Notes: a model not told the origin generated them from the letters alone. 64,000 bases of DNA from Streptomyces iakyrus (GCF_000717055.1 NZ_JNXI01000028.1:1-64000); one strand, 5' to 3'; positions 16,153 through 26,462 are shown, counted from the first letter of the stretch. Made by a program: numbers and translations.

Positions 16153-17364
16153 GTGATATCTGGTCGATCTTCCCTCACCCGGTCCCGCTTCGGCGCCGCC
16201 GCGGCCGCGGCCGCCCTCGCTGTCACGGGCTGCATGGCCGGCGAACCGGCCGAGCCACCGCACCCCGTCTTCTCCGCCCCGAAGGCGCAGCAGCCCGCCA
16301 AGGCCCTCGAAGCGACCCTGGCGACGGACGCTTTCGCATTCCGGCAGACCATGACCTTCGAACTCGGCACTGGTGAGGCGGTCCTGACGAGCGAGGGCCG
16401 GATGGCCCCGAAGGCGGGGCACGCCGTCGGCACCCGGTCGTGGACCTTCACCAAGCGCGTCAACACGGCGCAGCGGGAGGCGCTGCTCGGCTCCTCCCCC
16501 GCACCGTCACCCCAGCCGTCGGAGCTGGGCGTGGCCGTCGACGGGACGGACGTGCTGGTGCGGCCAGGTGCCGCGCCGTACTGGATCCGCCATGCCCCGA
16601 GCGACTTCACCCTCGACGGCAACCGCAACGTCGAATACTTGGCCGGCACCCAGGTCCCGTTCGGCGGGACCCTGTTGGAGCTCCTCTCGTCAGGAGGGCG
16701 GGTGACGAAGTCCGCACCGGCGCGGACCGGCCGGACGTACACGATCCGCACCACCGCGCCCGCGGCCCTCGCCCTCTTCCCCAAGGACCTTCGGGACATG
16801 CTGCACCGGGGGACCGACGAAGCCGCCGCCCCCCTGCCCGTCGATCTCGTGCTCCGCGCCGACAGTGAGGGACGCTTCACCCGCGCCTCGGCCGATCTGG
16901 GCGCGCTGGAGGCACGGGAGTCGGGTTCGCTACGGAGCCTGAAGGGGATCCGGGTTGAGTTGACCATCAGTCAGCACGGCACGAGCGTTCCGAAGCTGCC
17001 GTCCGCCGCCCGGCAGGTCCCCGCACGGGACGCGATCCGGGAGATCGATGAACTGGAGCCGGGTGCCTGCTTCGACCCGCACACCGGCACCAGCTCCAGC
17101 CGCCTTGTCGTGAGCCGCCCGTGCGGGACGAAGCACGGCGCCCGGATCCTGGCTCAGCCGGAACTGACCACCACCTACCCCGGGGCCGACAGAGCCCGGC
17201 AGCAAGCCGAAACCGCCTGCGACAGAGCCGTCCCGAACTCCCCCGACACCTGGCGGGCAGAGTCCGCCGAGCGAGACACGCACTGGTTCACTTGGCCCAC
17301 TGACCAATGGGACTGGAACGAGCACGGCGCAGCCCGTGCCACCTGCTACACATTGACCCACTAG
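16153..17364 (+). CDS. Secreted lipoprotein with septum-formation-type C-terminus
   Basis: 403 residues if started at GTG 16153 (ATG 16096 is an in-frame alternative with a poor N-terminus). Basic n-region (RSSLTRSR), an Ala-rich core and the lipobox LAVTGC, so it is probably lipidated and anchored outside the membrane. The middle part resembles LppX/LprG-like or DUF-type extracellular folds but is not clearly assignable. The C-terminal ~100 residues (ELEPGACFD, VVSRPCGTKHGARIL, AETACDRAV) have the cysteine pattern of the septum-formation family. The exact role is unknown. Confidence 0.75.
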   Translation: MISGRSSLTRSRFGAAAAAAALAVTGCMAGEPAEPPHPVFSAPKAQQPAKALEATLATDAFAFRQTMTFELGTGEAVLTSEGRMAPKAGHAVGTRSWTFTKRVNTAQREALLGSSPAPSPQPSELGVAVDGTDVLVRPGAAPYWIRHAPSDFTLDGNRNVEYLAGTQVPFGGTLLELLSSGGRVTKSAPARTGRTYTIRTTAPAALALFPKDLRDMLHRGTDEAAAPLPVDLVLRADSEGRFTRASADLGALEARESGSLRSLKGIRVELTISQHGTSVPKLPSAARQVPARDAIREIDELEPGACFDPHTGTSSSRLVVSRPCGTKHGARILAQPELTTTYPGADRARQQAETACDRAVPNSPDTWRAESAERDTHWFTWPTDQWDWNEHGAARATCYTLTH

Positions 17365-17731
17365 CAGTACGCCCCCGTCCGCCATCCCCCCATGCCGCAG
17401 GGGGTTTCCCGAACCGTGCTCCGGAGCGCTCGGGCGGCCGGTCACTTGGACATCGGTGGCCTCTCCGCAGTCGAACCCAACTGCAAGCGCTCCCGGATCG
17501 CCCCGTACCCCCGCGGCAGGCTGCTCCGAGGTTCCGGGAGCCTCGGCACCATGAACCCCCTGCTCATCGCGCTGGGCCGACCGCGACAGCACCTGCGCCC
17601 GCAAGGTGACGGTGCCGGTCACCACCGTCGTGGAAGTCCATAAGTCTCGAACGCATCTGTTCGGCTGCGTAGGACGGAAGTGCTTCGAGGGTGCCGTCGA
17701 CGGGACGGCGCGGCGACGGGAACGAGGCCCT
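17365..17731. other. Intergenic region without an evident gene
   Basis: 367 bases between the lipoprotein gene and the next SDR. Both strands were read: short open frames have no protein-like composition. It presumably contains the SDR promoter; I see no clear palindrome. Confidence 0.4.
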
Positions 17732-18673
17732 ATGAGTGAGATCCCCGGGTCGGGACGGCCACGGGAGGCGGTCGGCTCGCCGCTGGCAGGGCGGGTCGCG
17801 GTCGTGACCGGAGCCGCCCGCGGTGTGGGCGCGGCCCTCGCGCGGCGTCTGTCGGACGCCGGGATGCTCGTCGCGCTGATAGGGCGCGAGGAGGCCACCC
17901 TCCGGCGGGCCGCCGACTCCCTGCCCGGCCGGAGCCTCTGCGTCGAGACCGACGTCACCGACCGGGAAGCGCTCCATCGCGCCGCCCGCGAGATCAACGA
18001 GGCCCTGGGACACGCGAGCGTCGTCGTAGCCAATGCCGGGATCGCCACCGGCGGGCCCTTCGTCCACACACCGGCCGACCTGTGGCAGCGGGTCATCGAC
18101 GTCAATCTCACCGGATCCGCCAACACCGCACGCGCCTTCCTGCCCCACCTCACGCACACGCGCGGCTACTTCCTCCAGATCGCCTCCACCGCCGCCTTCG
18201 GCTCGTCCCCGCTGATGAGCGCCTACTGCGCCTCCAAAGCCGGGGTGGAGTCCTTCGCCCTGGCCCTGCGCGGAGAGGTGGAACCGGACGGGGTCGGCGT
18301 CGGCATCGCCTACCTGCACTGGACCGGCACCGACATGATCACCGGCGTTGACGACCACCCCGTGCTACAGGCCCTGCGCCGCAACCAGCCCCGCTTCGCT
18401 CGCAAGGTGCACAGCACCGCCGAGGTCTCCGAATGGCTCACCTCTGGCATCACACGCCGTGCCCGTCACATCTACGCGCCCCCCTGGCTGCGCTGGTGCC
18501 AGCCGCTGCGGCCCGTCTTCCCCACCCTCGTCTCCCGCCTCGCCCGCCGGGAATTGCGCAGGCAACCCCCGAGCCGGGTCACGGTGGACACGGGGGTTCT
18601 GGGCGCCGGGGGCCGGGCCGACATCGACGCCTATCAGGCAACCACACGCCTCTCCGGACCCGATCGTCCCTGA
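17732..18673 (+). CDS. SDR-family oxidoreductase
   Basis: 313 residues from ATG 17732. Motifs: VAVVTGAARGVGAALARRLS, VVVANAGIATGGPF (NAG), Ser in LQIASTAAFGSSP and YCASKAG (YxxxK). Long C-terminal extension with a basic stretch (WLRWCQPLRPVFPTLVSRLA), as in DHRS7-like SDRs that associate with membranes. The substrate is unknown. Confidence 0.88.
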   Translation: MSEIPGSGRPREAVGSPLAGRVAVVTGAARGVGAALARRLSDAGMLVALIGREEATLRRAADSLPGRSLCVETDVTDREALHRAAREINEALGHASVVVANAGIATGGPFVHTPADLWQRVIDVNLTGSANTARAFLPHLTHTRGYFLQIASTAAFGSSPLMSAYCASKAGVESFALALRGEVEPDGVGVGIAYLHWTGTDMITGVDDHPVLQALRRNQPRFARKVHSTAEVSEWLTSGITRRARHIYAPPWLRWCQPLRPVFPTLVSRLARRELRRQPPSRVTVDTGVLGAGGRADIDAYQATTRLSGPDRP

Positions 18674-18765
18674 CCGAAGATTCGCACTAGCGGAGGCGTT
18701 CCTAGCGAACGGCTGGCCTGGCGGTGAGACCCGCTTCGCCTTCCGCCTCAGTAGTGTAGGTCCGC

Positions 18766-19662
18766 ATGACCGACACCGAGATCGAGATCACCGCAGACCT
18801 GGTACGCGAGCTGCTGGAGGAGCAGCATCCAGACCTGGCAGGGCTGCCCATCCAGGAGGTGGAAGGCGGCTGGGGCAACCAAATGTGGCGTCTTGGTGGC
18901 GAGTTGGCTGTGCGCATGCAGCGCATGGACCCCACCCCGGAGCTCCAGCTGAAGGAGCGGCAGTGGCTCCCGGTGCTGGCCCCGCGCCTGCCGCTCCCGG
19001 TGCCGACTCCGGTTCGGCTCGGCGAGCCGTCCGAGCGCTTCCCCAAGCACTGGACGGTGATGACGTGGGTTCCCGGCGAGCCGCTGGACCACGACTCGAT
19101 CAGCCGCGGCGCCCACGCGGCCGACGCGTTGGCGGGCTTCCTCCGGGCGCTCCATGTCGAGGCGCCCGCAGAGGCGCCGATCTCTACGGACTTCGGTGCC
19201 CATCCCAGGAGCTGCACGGACGGCTTCGAGAACCTCTTCCGGGCTGTTGTCCCCGACGCCATCGCTGCCGACGTCCGGGCCGTCTGGGACGACGCCGTCG
19301 CCGCCCAGGCCTGGGAGGGCCCGCGCGTGTGGGTGCACGGCGACCTCCATCCCGCGAACGTCGTGGTCTCGGACGGAACGCTCTCGGGCATCGTCGACTT
19401 CGGTGCCATGTTCGCCGGCGATCCTGCGTGGGATCTCGCCGCCGCATGGGTGCTTCTGCCCGATGGCACGGCCTCACGGTTCTTCGACACGTACGCGCTC
19501 GCAGACGAGGCGGCGATCCGGCGCGCCCGCGGGCTGGCCGCCATGAAGAGCCTCTTCCTGATGCTCATGGGGCAGAACGGCGATCGGGGTCTTCCCGGGG
19601 GCAAGCCGCATTGGGGTCCTGCCGGCCGAGCGGCACTTGACCGTGTGCTGAAGGGCGTTTGA
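18766..19662 (+). CDS. Aminoglycoside-phosphotransferase-family kinase
   Basis: 298 residues. EGGWGNQMWRLGGELAVRMQ corresponds to the nucleotide-binding N-lobe. The Brenner motif is VWVHGDLHPANVVV (HGDxxxxN) and the metal-binding aspartate is in IVDFGAMFAGDPAWDLAAAW. Family members phosphorylate aminoglycosides, macrolides or metabolites such as hydroxyurea and homoserine; the substrate is not predictable here. Stand-alone gene. Confidence 0.9.
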   Translation: MTDTEIEITADLVRELLEEQHPDLAGLPIQEVEGGWGNQMWRLGGELAVRMQRMDPTPELQLKERQWLPVLAPRLPLPVPTPVRLGEPSERFPKHWTVMTWVPGEPLDHDSISRGAHAADALAGFLRALHVEAPAEAPISTDFGAHPRSCTDGFENLFRAVVPDAIAADVRAVWDDAVAAQAWEGPRVWVHGDLHPANVVVSDGTLSGIVDFGAMFAGDPAWDLAAAWVLLPDGTASRFFDTYALADEAAIRRARGLAAMKSLFLMLMGQNGDRGLPGGKPHWGPAGRAALDRVLKGV

Positions 19663-19873
19663 CGCACGCGTCTTGGAGGGTGACAGGAGCTTGGATGCGG
19701 GCATGCGGCAGCCGTTGCTTCGGGCGCACTGGGCTCCGTACAGCGTGAGCAGTGGCTTCAGTGGGACCCGTCGGTGCACCAGCCGGCGTCCTGGCCCGTC
19801 TCGTCGAAAGACGGGCACTGCGTCTTGTCGCCACCGATGAACAGCTCCTCCAGCAACCCCATACGGTGGCCAT

Positions 19874-20368
19874 GTGGCGAACATGTTCTCCGGTGGAGGC
19901 CGCGAGCTGGATCTGTCCAACGGCGGCACCGAGGCGTTTGTCGAGGTGCTGATGCTCTCCGTGTCCGAACTCGCATCGGAGGCCTGGGATTTTCGCTTCG
20001 CGGCGCTACTGATCTTGCAGGACCAGAACATGATGGGCCGTGGTGCCGTCGGCTTCCGCCTGGAGGAGGTCGACTGGGGCGCCGGCGAGTCCGAGCGTGC
20101 GCGGTCCAAGGACTTCGTACTGCGCGCCACGGATCTCGCCGCGAGCGGACATCGCTGGAGCGAGTTGGGCTACCACCCAGCCCGCGTGGGTGACTACCTG
20201 GCTCGATTCAGGGTCATGGTGCAATATTTCACCCCGCCTGTCGGCAGCGGCCCTTTCCAGTACTTCCCGGGGCCGGACGGGGCGGCGGTGGCGTCGTGCA
20301 CGGTTCACCGCGTCCTCAGCGGGCTCCCCTACTGGGAAGGCTGCTTCCTCTGTAACAAGCCCCGGTAG
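19874..20368 (+). CDS. Conserved hypothetical protein
   Basis: 164 residues, beginning MANMFSGGGRELDLSNGGTE. A soluble protein with an aromatic C-terminus (PYWEGCFLCNKPR) containing a CxxC-like pair spaced CFLC. No recognised family. The preceding 210 bases (19663-19873) contain no supported gene. Confidence 0.55.
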   Translation: MANMFSGGGRELDLSNGGTEAFVEVLMLSVSELASEAWDFRFAALLILQDQNMMGRGAVGFRLEEVDWGAGESERARSKDFVLRATDLAASGHRWSELGYHPARVGDYLARFRVMVQYFTPPVGSGPFQYFPGPDGAAVASCTVHRVLSGLPYWEGCFLCNKPR

Positions 20369-20505
20369 CGGGTGACGCCTATGGTCACAAGGTGCGGGCC
20401 GCTGACCTGCGGTGTCTCATGAGGGTGACACCAGCAGGGCACGCCGCACGCGGAGGGCGTGTTCCCCCTGGCTCCGGCGGCGGCAAGGGATGGAAGTGAG
20501 CGGTC

Positions 20506-21594
20506 ATGGCACGCGCGATCTGGACCGGTGTGGTGTCTTTCGGCCTGGTCAGCGTGCCGGTCGGCCTCTACAGCGCGACCGAGGACCACGCCGTCCACTT
20601 CCACCAGCTCCAGCGCGGCACCGCCGACCGGATCCGCAACCGCCGGGTGAACGAGCGCACCGGCGACGAGGTCGACGCCAGTGACATCGTCAAGGGTTAC
20701 GAGGTGGGCGAGGGCGAGTACGTCATCGTGGAGCCCGAGGAACTGGACGAGATCGCGCCGGGCCGCTCCCAGACCATCGACATCACCGACTTCGTCGGCC
20801 TCGAGGAGATCGAGCCCGTCTACTTCGACCGCACCTACTACCTCGCCCCGCGCGGCAAGGAGTACACCAAGGTCTACGAGCTGCTGCGGGCGGCACTCAC
20901 GCAGTCGAACAGGGTCGGTGTCGCGACGTTCGTGATGCGCGGCAAGCAGTACCTGACCGCTCTGCGCGCCGAGGACGAGGTCCTGGTGCTGCAGACCCTC
21001 CACTGGGCCGACGAGGTCCGCGACCCGGGCAAGGAGCTGCCCGAGCTGCCCTCCGGCCGGGCCGGCAGGGGCAAGGAGCTGGACATGGCACTCCAGCTGA
21101 TCGACTCCCTCGAAAGGTCGTGGGACCCGTCCCGCTACCGCGACACCTACCGCGAGAAGGTCCAGGAGCTGGTCAAGGCGAAGGCCGAGGGCCAGGAGGT
21201 AGCCGCGGCCGAGGAGGCGCCGACGGCCACCAACGTCGTCGACCTGATGGAGGCGTTGCGGGGCAGCATCGACCGAGGTCGCCGCGGCCCGAGGAAGTCC
21301 ACCGGGTCTGGGCCCCAGCCGTCGGAGCCGGCCCGCACGAAAGCGGGGAAGTCTGCTGCGAGGACGGCGAAGAGGCCGGCCGCCCGGAACGCGGCGTCGA
21401 AGACCTCACGTCCATCGGCCCATTCTCGCGACCAGCGCGGTGCGGGCAAGAGGGAGCTGCGGCAGCTGAGCAAGGCGCAGCTGTACCGGCGGGCCACCGA
21501 ACATGACGTTGCCGGCCGGTCGAAGATGAGCCGCGAGGAACTCGTGGACGCTCTCGCCCGTGCCGGTCGCCGCCGCAAGCACAGCGCCGCCTGA
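20506..21594 (+). CDS. ku: Ku protein for non-homologous end joining
   Basis: 362 residues. The N-terminus [20 protein letters not shown] is diagnostic for bacterial Ku, followed by [20 protein letters not shown] and the DNA-encircling beta-barrel core ([21 protein letters not shown]). Ku bridges broken DNA ends and recruits LigD. Residues ~245-362 form an Arg/Lys/Ser-rich extension ending in a SAP/HeH-like motif ([20 protein letters not shown]) that would add DNA binding; such tails are typical of Streptomyces Ku. No ligD is adjacent. Confidence 0.95.
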   Translation: MARAIWTGVVSFGLVSVPVGLYSATEDHAVHFHQLQRGTADRIRNRRVNERTGDEVDASDIVKGYEVGEGEYVIVEPEELDEIAPGRSQTIDITDFVGLEEIEPVYFDRTYYLAPRGKEYTKVYELLRAALTQSNRVGVATFVMRGKQYLTALRAEDEVLVLQTLHWADEVRDPGKELPELPSGRAGRGKELDMALQLIDSLERSWDPSRYRDTYREKVQELVKAKAEGQEVAAAEEAPTATNVVDLMEALRGSIDRGRRGPRKSTGSGPQPSEPARTKAGKSAARTAKRPAARNAASKTSRPSAHSRDQRGAGKRELRQLSKAQLYRRATEHDVAGRSKMSREELVDALARAGRRRKHSAA

Positions 21595-21694
21595 CCCCGC
21601 GCTCACACCGTGGGCCAGGGCCTTGACATTCCAGTTCGGTATCAGCCGGCACCAGCCGGGCCGGTCGGGTGGGCCTGCCTTGCTCGCTGATGCC

Positions 21695-22564
21695 TCACGC
21701 CGGTTCTACAGGCAGCCACAGTTCGCAGGTCGCGGTGCTGAAGTCCTCGGCGCGCTCGAGGACCGCAACGATCGAGGGACCCGGCCGCAGCCGCCACGGG
21801 TTGGAGGGGAACCAGTCGGTCGCGGTCGCCGCCCAGGTCGTCTGCAGGGCCTGCGGATGCGGTCCGCTGGTGCGGAAGACCGCCCACCTCCCAGCCGGTA
21901 CCTCGATGGTGTCGAGGTCGTCCGGGGCCTCCGTGTCGTGGGCGAGGGCCACCCCGTGCAGATAGGTCAGTTCGCTGCCTTCCGCGGCGTCCGGGTCGAG
22001 GTCGTCGGAGACCTGGAGCAGGCCTCCCGGTTCGGTGTCGCCGAGGGACTTCAGCCGCAGGTGTTCCTCTTGCGGCAGCGCGGAGATGTGCTGCTGGATG
22101 TGGGGATTGACGCCCTGGTGGATGAGCGGGACGCGGGCTGCGTGCCCGACGAGCCGGAACGCGGGTCGGTCGATGAGGCGGGTGTCCATGGGTTTGCTCC
22201 CTTCGACGGTCAGGCGGAACCTGAGCTGCGGTTGTGCGTGCAGGGGGCCTCCATCGCGACGCACGTCACCGGGGCCGGCGCCGTGGACCGCCCGGAACGC
22301 GCGTCCGAACGCCTCACTTGAGCCGTATCCGTGCCGGACCGCGATGCTCAGCAGAGCGTCCTCGCCCCGGACGACGTCGGCGGCGGCAACGGTCATGCGC
22401 CGCCGACGCACGTACTCCGAAAGCGGCATGCCTGCCAGCGACGAGAACATCCGGCGCAAGTGGTACTCGGTCGTGCCGAGCCCCGCTGCCAGCCCGCGGA
22501 CGTCGAGTTCCTCCGCGAGGTGCTCTTCGACGAGATCGACGAGCTGGTTGAGTGCCGAGATCAC
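21695..22564 (-). CDS. AraC-family regulator with GyrI-like effector domain
   Basis: 289 residues. N-terminal double HTH (VRGLAAGLGTTEYHLRRMFS, LSIAVRHGYGSSEAFGRAFR). The C-terminal GyrI-like/AraC_E_bind domain is PMDTRLIDRPAFRLVGHAAR, then IEVPAGRWAVFRTSG and a CELWLPVEP end. This is the Rob/SoxS-like layout for sensing small organic effectors. It converges on ku. Confidence 0.9.
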   Translation of the reverse strand: MISALNQLVDLVEEHLAEELDVRGLAAGLGTTEYHLRRMFSSLAGMPLSEYVRRRRMTVAAADVVRGEDALLSIAVRHGYGSSEAFGRAFRAVHGAGPGDVRRDGGPLHAQPQLRFRLTVEGSKPMDTRLIDRPAFRLVGHAARVPLIHQGVNPHIQQHISALPQEEHLRLKSLGDTEPGGLLQVSDDLDPDAAEGSELTYLHGVALAHDTEAPDDLDTIEVPAGRWAVFRTSGPHPQALQTTWAATATDWFPSNPWRLRPGPSIVAVLERAEDFSTATCELWLPVEPA

Positions 22565-22827
22565 GAGACCTCCCCTTCGACCTGTACCCTGGCAGCAGCC
22601 ATCCCGGCCGCACCCGACCGTTGCGGACCGATCCGATCATCCGCGCCGCCGGGCTTCGCCACCGGCCGGTTGCCCCGGCCTCACTCCGGGCCGACGCCCG
22701 CGAGGGCGCAGCGGCCCCCGGACTCTGCTCGTTGGGGCTGCTCAGCGCAGGTGGTCGGTGGCCTCGGTCCCCCCGGCGGGGGTGGCTGCCGGGCTGGCGA
22801 GGAGATTCTGGGCGGCCCGCAGGACAA

Positions 22828-22965
22828 CCTTCGTCACCAAGCTGGACGGCACCAGTCTGAGCGAAGCGCGGGCGGCCGCTCAGGCCGCCGTCGACCGCTT
22901 CGGCCGCATCGACGTCCTGATCAACAACGCCGGGCACTTCTACGCGGGCTTCTTCGAGGCACGGC
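22828..22965 (+). pseudogene. SDR internal fragment
   Basis: VTKLDGTSLSEARAAAQAAV followed by DRFGRIDVLINNAGHFYAGF is the strand-3 to NNAG-motif segment of a classical SDR. Nothing of the Rossmann start or the YxxxK region is present on either side. The surrounding 22565-23070 region has no other supported gene. Confidence 0.6.
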
Positions 22966-23070
22966 GCCCACTGCCGCCCGGCAGGAGTGGACCGGCGAGG
23001 ACGCGCGGTGGGTGCTTCGCCGCTCCCCGCGCCCGGATACATCCCGCCCTGTTCACATATCGTCGGAAAT

Positions 23071-25203
23071 GTGGCACATGATATCGGTGGGATCGGCGGC
23101 GAGACGTCTCTGGAGGAGGTGCTCAGCGCCACCGTGCGCCGTACAGGAGCTTCGGCAGGCGGCGTGTATCTGCTGTCGCCGACCGAGCCGGTCCTCGTCC
23201 TGACGGCGGTGTCCGGGATGCCGGTGATGGCCGTGGCGCCGTGGTGGCGAGTGGCGGTGTCGGCCGCGGGCCCGCTGTCGGAAGCCGTACGGGAGGACCG
23301 TCTGGTGTGGGTGGGGCGGCAGGAGGACCTTGCCCGCCTGTACCCGAACGCCGCAGCCGGGCTGCCCTACCGGTTCGCCATGGCGTTCGCCCCGCTTCAC
23401 GGTGCCAGCCGGTGGGGAGCGCTGGCGTTGATGTGGTCCGCGAGCCACCCGCCGTCCCTGACCAGCCGCGAACGCGGGCACATCCTCTCCAGCGCGCGGC
23501 GCATCACGCAGGTGCTGGACGCTTCTCCGGCCCCCCTCAGCCTTCCGGACCAGCCGCGTGCCGTACCGGTGCGCCGGCCGGTACCGGATGCCTCACAGAC
23601 GGGGCTGGCCGCCGCCGACCTGGTCCAACGACTGCCCGTCGGCACTCTCGGCCTCGACCTGGAGGGGCGCATCACCTACCTCAACGCCGCCGCCGCGCGG
23701 CTGCTCGGGCGGAGCGTCGAGCGACTCCTCGGCACCCTGCCGTGGCAGGCCGTACCCTGGCTCGACAACCCGGTTCACGAGGAGCACTACCGCACGGCGG
23801 TCTTCACCCGCGAGCCCGCCGCCTTCACCGCGCTGCGCCCGCCCGACGTGTGGCTCGACTTCCAGCTCTACCCCAGCGAGAGCGGCATCAGCGCGCTCAT
23901 CTACCCCCACCGGCAGCCGGCGAACGCTCCGCCGCCCCGCATCACTCCTTCGGGAGCCGCACCCGAGGGCGTCGGTACGGGGCGGATCCACCAGCTGACC
24001 CATCTGGCGGCAGCCCTGAGCCAGACCGTCACCGCGGCCGACGTGATCCATGTGGTGGCCGACCAGATCCTGCCCGCCTTCGGGGCACAGGGCATGGTGC
24101 TCTCCGCCGCCGACGCCGGGCGCCTGAAGATCCTCGGGCACCGGGGCTACGACCCGCGCGCCGTCGCACGCCTGGACGGTCTGCAGCTGGACACCGGTCT
24201 CACGCCCGCCGGCCAAGTCCTGCACAGCGGCATTCCGGCCTTCTTCGCCGACCCTGGAGAGATGGCCCGCGCCTTTCCGCAGGCGCCCGCGCTGAGCGGC
24301 AAGCAGGCCTGGGCCTTCTTGCCGCTGGTGGTTTCCGACCGCCGGGTCGGCTGCTGTGTGCTGTCCTACGACTCGCCCCACCGGTTCAGCGCCGGCGACC
24401 GCGCCGTCCTGGTTTCGCTGGGCGGGCTCATCGCGCAGGCCATGGACCGTGCCCGCCTGTACGACGCCAAGCACGATCTCGCTCACGGCCTGCAACAGGC
24501 CCTCCTGCCGGTGACTCTTCCCCACGTCCCCCATCTGGCCGTGTCCGCCCGCTACCTGCCGGCCGCCCACGGCCTGGACATCGGCGGCGACTTCTACGAC
24601 CTCATCCGTCTGAGCTCCACGACCGCCGCCGCTGTCATCGGCGACGTCCAAGGACACAGCATCACCGCCGCCGCGCTCATGGGTCAGGTCCGCACCGCTG
24701 TCCACGCCACCGCCGGCGCCCGGCCCGGTGACGTCCTGGCCCGCACCAACCGCGTCCTGCTCGATCTGGAGACCGACCTGTTCGTCTCCTGCCTCTACAT
24801 CCACATCGACCTCGCCGAACGCCGCCTTCACCTGGCGAGCGCCGGGCACCCGCCCCCGCTCCTGCGCACCCCCGCACCCACCCCTCACACACGCGCAGTC
24901 GAGGTCGAACCCGGCCCGCTGCTCGGGATCGACACCGGCGCGGGCACGGGCACCGGCTTCGAGGCCGTCTACCCGGTCGCCACCACACCGATCCCGGCAG
25001 GGTCGCTCCTCGCCCTCTACACCGACGGCCTCGTCGAAACCCCCGGCACCGACATCACCCACTCCATCGATGCCCTCGCCCGCCAGCTCACCAGCAGCGG
25101 CAACCGGACACTCGACGACCTGGCCGACCGCCTCATCCATCAAGCCGTCCCCCAGCACACCCACGGTGACGACATCGCTCTGCTTCTGCTGCACATGCCA
25201 TGA
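23071..25203 (+). CDS. SpoIIE-type serine phosphatase with GAF-PAS-GAF sensor
   Basis: 710 residues from GTG 23071; ATG 22987 is an alternative but lies in the SDR-remnant zone. Domains: GAF (about 10-165), PAS (about 190-290, LDLEGRITYLNAAAARLLGR), GAF (about 325-465) and PP2C/SpoIIE phosphatase (about 490-710). The phosphatase motifs are DIGGDFYDLIRL, GDVQGHS, LYTDGLVE and GDDIALLLL, which supply the metal-binding aspartates. Such proteins dephosphorylate anti-anti-sigma factors in Streptomyces stress and development networks. The input signal is unknown. A second SpoIIE-type phosphatase gene is convergent. Confidence 0.88.
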   Translation: MAHDIGGIGGETSLEEVLSATVRRTGASAGGVYLLSPTEPVLVLTAVSGMPVMAVAPWWRVAVSAAGPLSEAVREDRLVWVGRQEDLARLYPNAAAGLPYRFAMAFAPLHGASRWGALALMWSASHPPSLTSRERGHILSSARRITQVLDASPAPLSLPDQPRAVPVRRPVPDASQTGLAAADLVQRLPVGTLGLDLEGRITYLNAAAARLLGRSVERLLGTLPWQAVPWLDNPVHEEHYRTAVFTREPAAFTALRPPDVWLDFQLYPSESGISALIYPHRQPANAPPPRITPSGAAPEGVGTGRIHQLTHLAAALSQTVTAADVIHVVADQILPAFGAQGMVLSAADAGRLKILGHRGYDPRAVARLDGLQLDTGLTPAGQVLHSGIPAFFADPGEMARAFPQAPALSGKQAWAFLPLVVSDRRVGCCVLSYDSPHRFSAGDRAVLVSLGGLIAQAMDRARLYDAKHDLAHGLQQALLPVTLPHVPHLAVSARYLPAAHGLDIGGDFYDLIRLSSTTAAAVIGDVQGHSITAAALMGQVRTAVHATAGARPGDVLARTNRVLLDLETDLFVSCLYIHIDLAERRLHLASAGHPPPLLRTPAPTPHTRAVEVEPGPLLGIDTGAGTGTGFEAVYPVATTPIPAGSLLALYTDGLVETPGTDITHSIDALARQLTSSGNRTLDDLADRLIHQAVPQHTHGDDIALLLLHMP

Positions 25204-25397
25204 GCGCGACGGCGCCACTTGTCAGGACGCGGTGCCCGGGCCGCGAGTCCGTCGACCAGGGGCTCGGTCAGGCGCCGGTGATCGCGCTGCGGCCGCCGGG
25301 CTGAGGGCCGTGCCAGTCCAGGCACAGGACCGTGGCGTCGTCCTTCACGTGGCCGTCGCAGGCGTGGGTGACCGCGGTGACCATGGCGCGCACGGCC

Positions 25398-26462
25398 TCA
25401 CGGGGGTGCTCGGGCAGCGGTGGCGCGGAGGAGGCCGGGCAGGTCGACGGCTTCCGCTTGGCGTTCTTGCATGCCGTCGGTGTAGAGCACGAGGCGGTCG
25501 CCGGGGCGCAGGTCGATGTCCTGTACCCGATAGGGGCCCTGTGCGGGGACGCCGAAGGGGAGGTTGATGTGCAGCTGGATCTCGTCGACCGATCCGTCGC
25601 GCAGCCGTAGGGGCCACAGGTGGCCGGCGTTGACGAGCTGGACGCTGCTGCCGTCCAGGGCTATGCGCAGGAGCTGACCGGTGGCGAAGGTACGGCGGCC
25701 GTGGTCGAGGAGGGCCTGGCGGGCCTGGCGGGCCTGTTCGGCAAGGCCCGCTCCGGCGCGTCGGGCGCCGCGGGAGGCGTTGACCAGGAGGGTGGCCATG
25801 AGGGAGGCGTCGACGTCGTGGCCCATGGCGTCGGTGATGGACAGGTGCAGGGTGTCCTCGTCGAGGCTGTAGTCGTAGGTGTCACCGGCGATGTCGGAGG
25901 CCGGGACCAGGGCGCCGGCGAGGGCGAACTCGGCGGCCTCGCAGGAAGGAGCGGACGGCAGCAGCTGGCGCTGGATCTCCGCGGCCAGGGTGACCATGGC
26001 GGTGCGGTTGCCCCAGTGGTAGAGGTCGGTGAAGCGGCGGTCGGTGACGATGATGTACGCGAGCGCGTGCGCTGCCTCCTCGACCTGCTCCAGAATGTCC
26101 TGTGTGACATGGGTGAGTCGGAGCTCCAGGAGGCCGATGGCGTCGCCGCGGTTGGTGACCGGAGCCAGCACCCGGTGCTCCTGTGCACCCTCCGGCATCC
26201 GCACGAGTTTCTGGGTGCGCAGGACCTCGTCGTAGACACTGCCCGCCAGGGGTACTTGATCGGCGCCGCGCTCCTGCGGTGTCGCCCTCTCCTCGTGGAC
26301 CCGCAGCAGGCGTCGACCGACGACGTCGACGAACAGGAACGAAACGTAACGCGCGCCGAACCGTTCGCGCAGATTGTGCGCCACGACATCCAGGGAGCGC
26401 ACCGGCGGGGCGGCCTCCGCCTCTGCCAGTATCTCGGCCAGCTCGATCCGGTCACGCTTCAC
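25398..26462 (-). CDS. SpoIIE-type serine phosphatase, 3' end frameshifted
   Basis: 354 residues as read, from GTG 26462. A GAF-like domain (about 25-150) is followed by the PP2C domain ([52 protein letters not shown]). The frame stops after RATAARAPP. One frame over, the sequence continues [20 protein letters not shown] and DDATVLCLDWHG to a stop at 25268-25270. This is the missing C-terminal ~45 residues with the last metal-binding DD motif. Either a real frameshift or a sequencing error in the GC-rich stretch near 25400 splits it. Confidence 0.8.
   Translation of the reverse strand: MKRDRIELAEILAEAEAAPPVRSLDVVAHNLRERFGARYVSFLFVDVVGRRLLRVHEERATPQERGADQVPLAGSVYDEVLRTQKLVRMPEGAQEHRVLAPVTNRGDAIGLLELRLTHVTQDILEQVEEAAHALAYIIVTDRRFTDLYHWGNRTAMVTLAAEIQRQLLPSAPSCEAAEFALAGALVPASDIAGDTYDYSLDEDTLHLSITDAMGHDVDASLMATLLVNASRGARRAGAGLAEQARQARQALLDHGRRTFATGQLLRIALDGSSVQLVNAGHLWPLRLRDGSVDEIQLHINLPFGVPAQGPYRVQDIDLRPGDRLVLYTDGMQERQAEAVDLPGLLRATAARAPP

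Noticed and set aside
19758..19976. 72-codon minus-strand frame with two CxxS/C-like motifs (KTQCPSFDETG, GWCTDGSH)
   Set aside because: Looks faintly protein-like but its start lies inside the next gene on the other strand and no family is recognised.
23593..25218. 541-codon minus-strand open frame opposite the SpoIIE phosphatase
   Set aside because: Shadow frame; all PAS, GAF and PP2C motifs are on the plus strand.
25212..25224. CTTGTCAGGA half-site downstream of the SpoIIE phosphatase gene as a third copy of the secreted-protein palindrome
   Set aside because: Only one arm is present and it is not upstream of a suitable gene.
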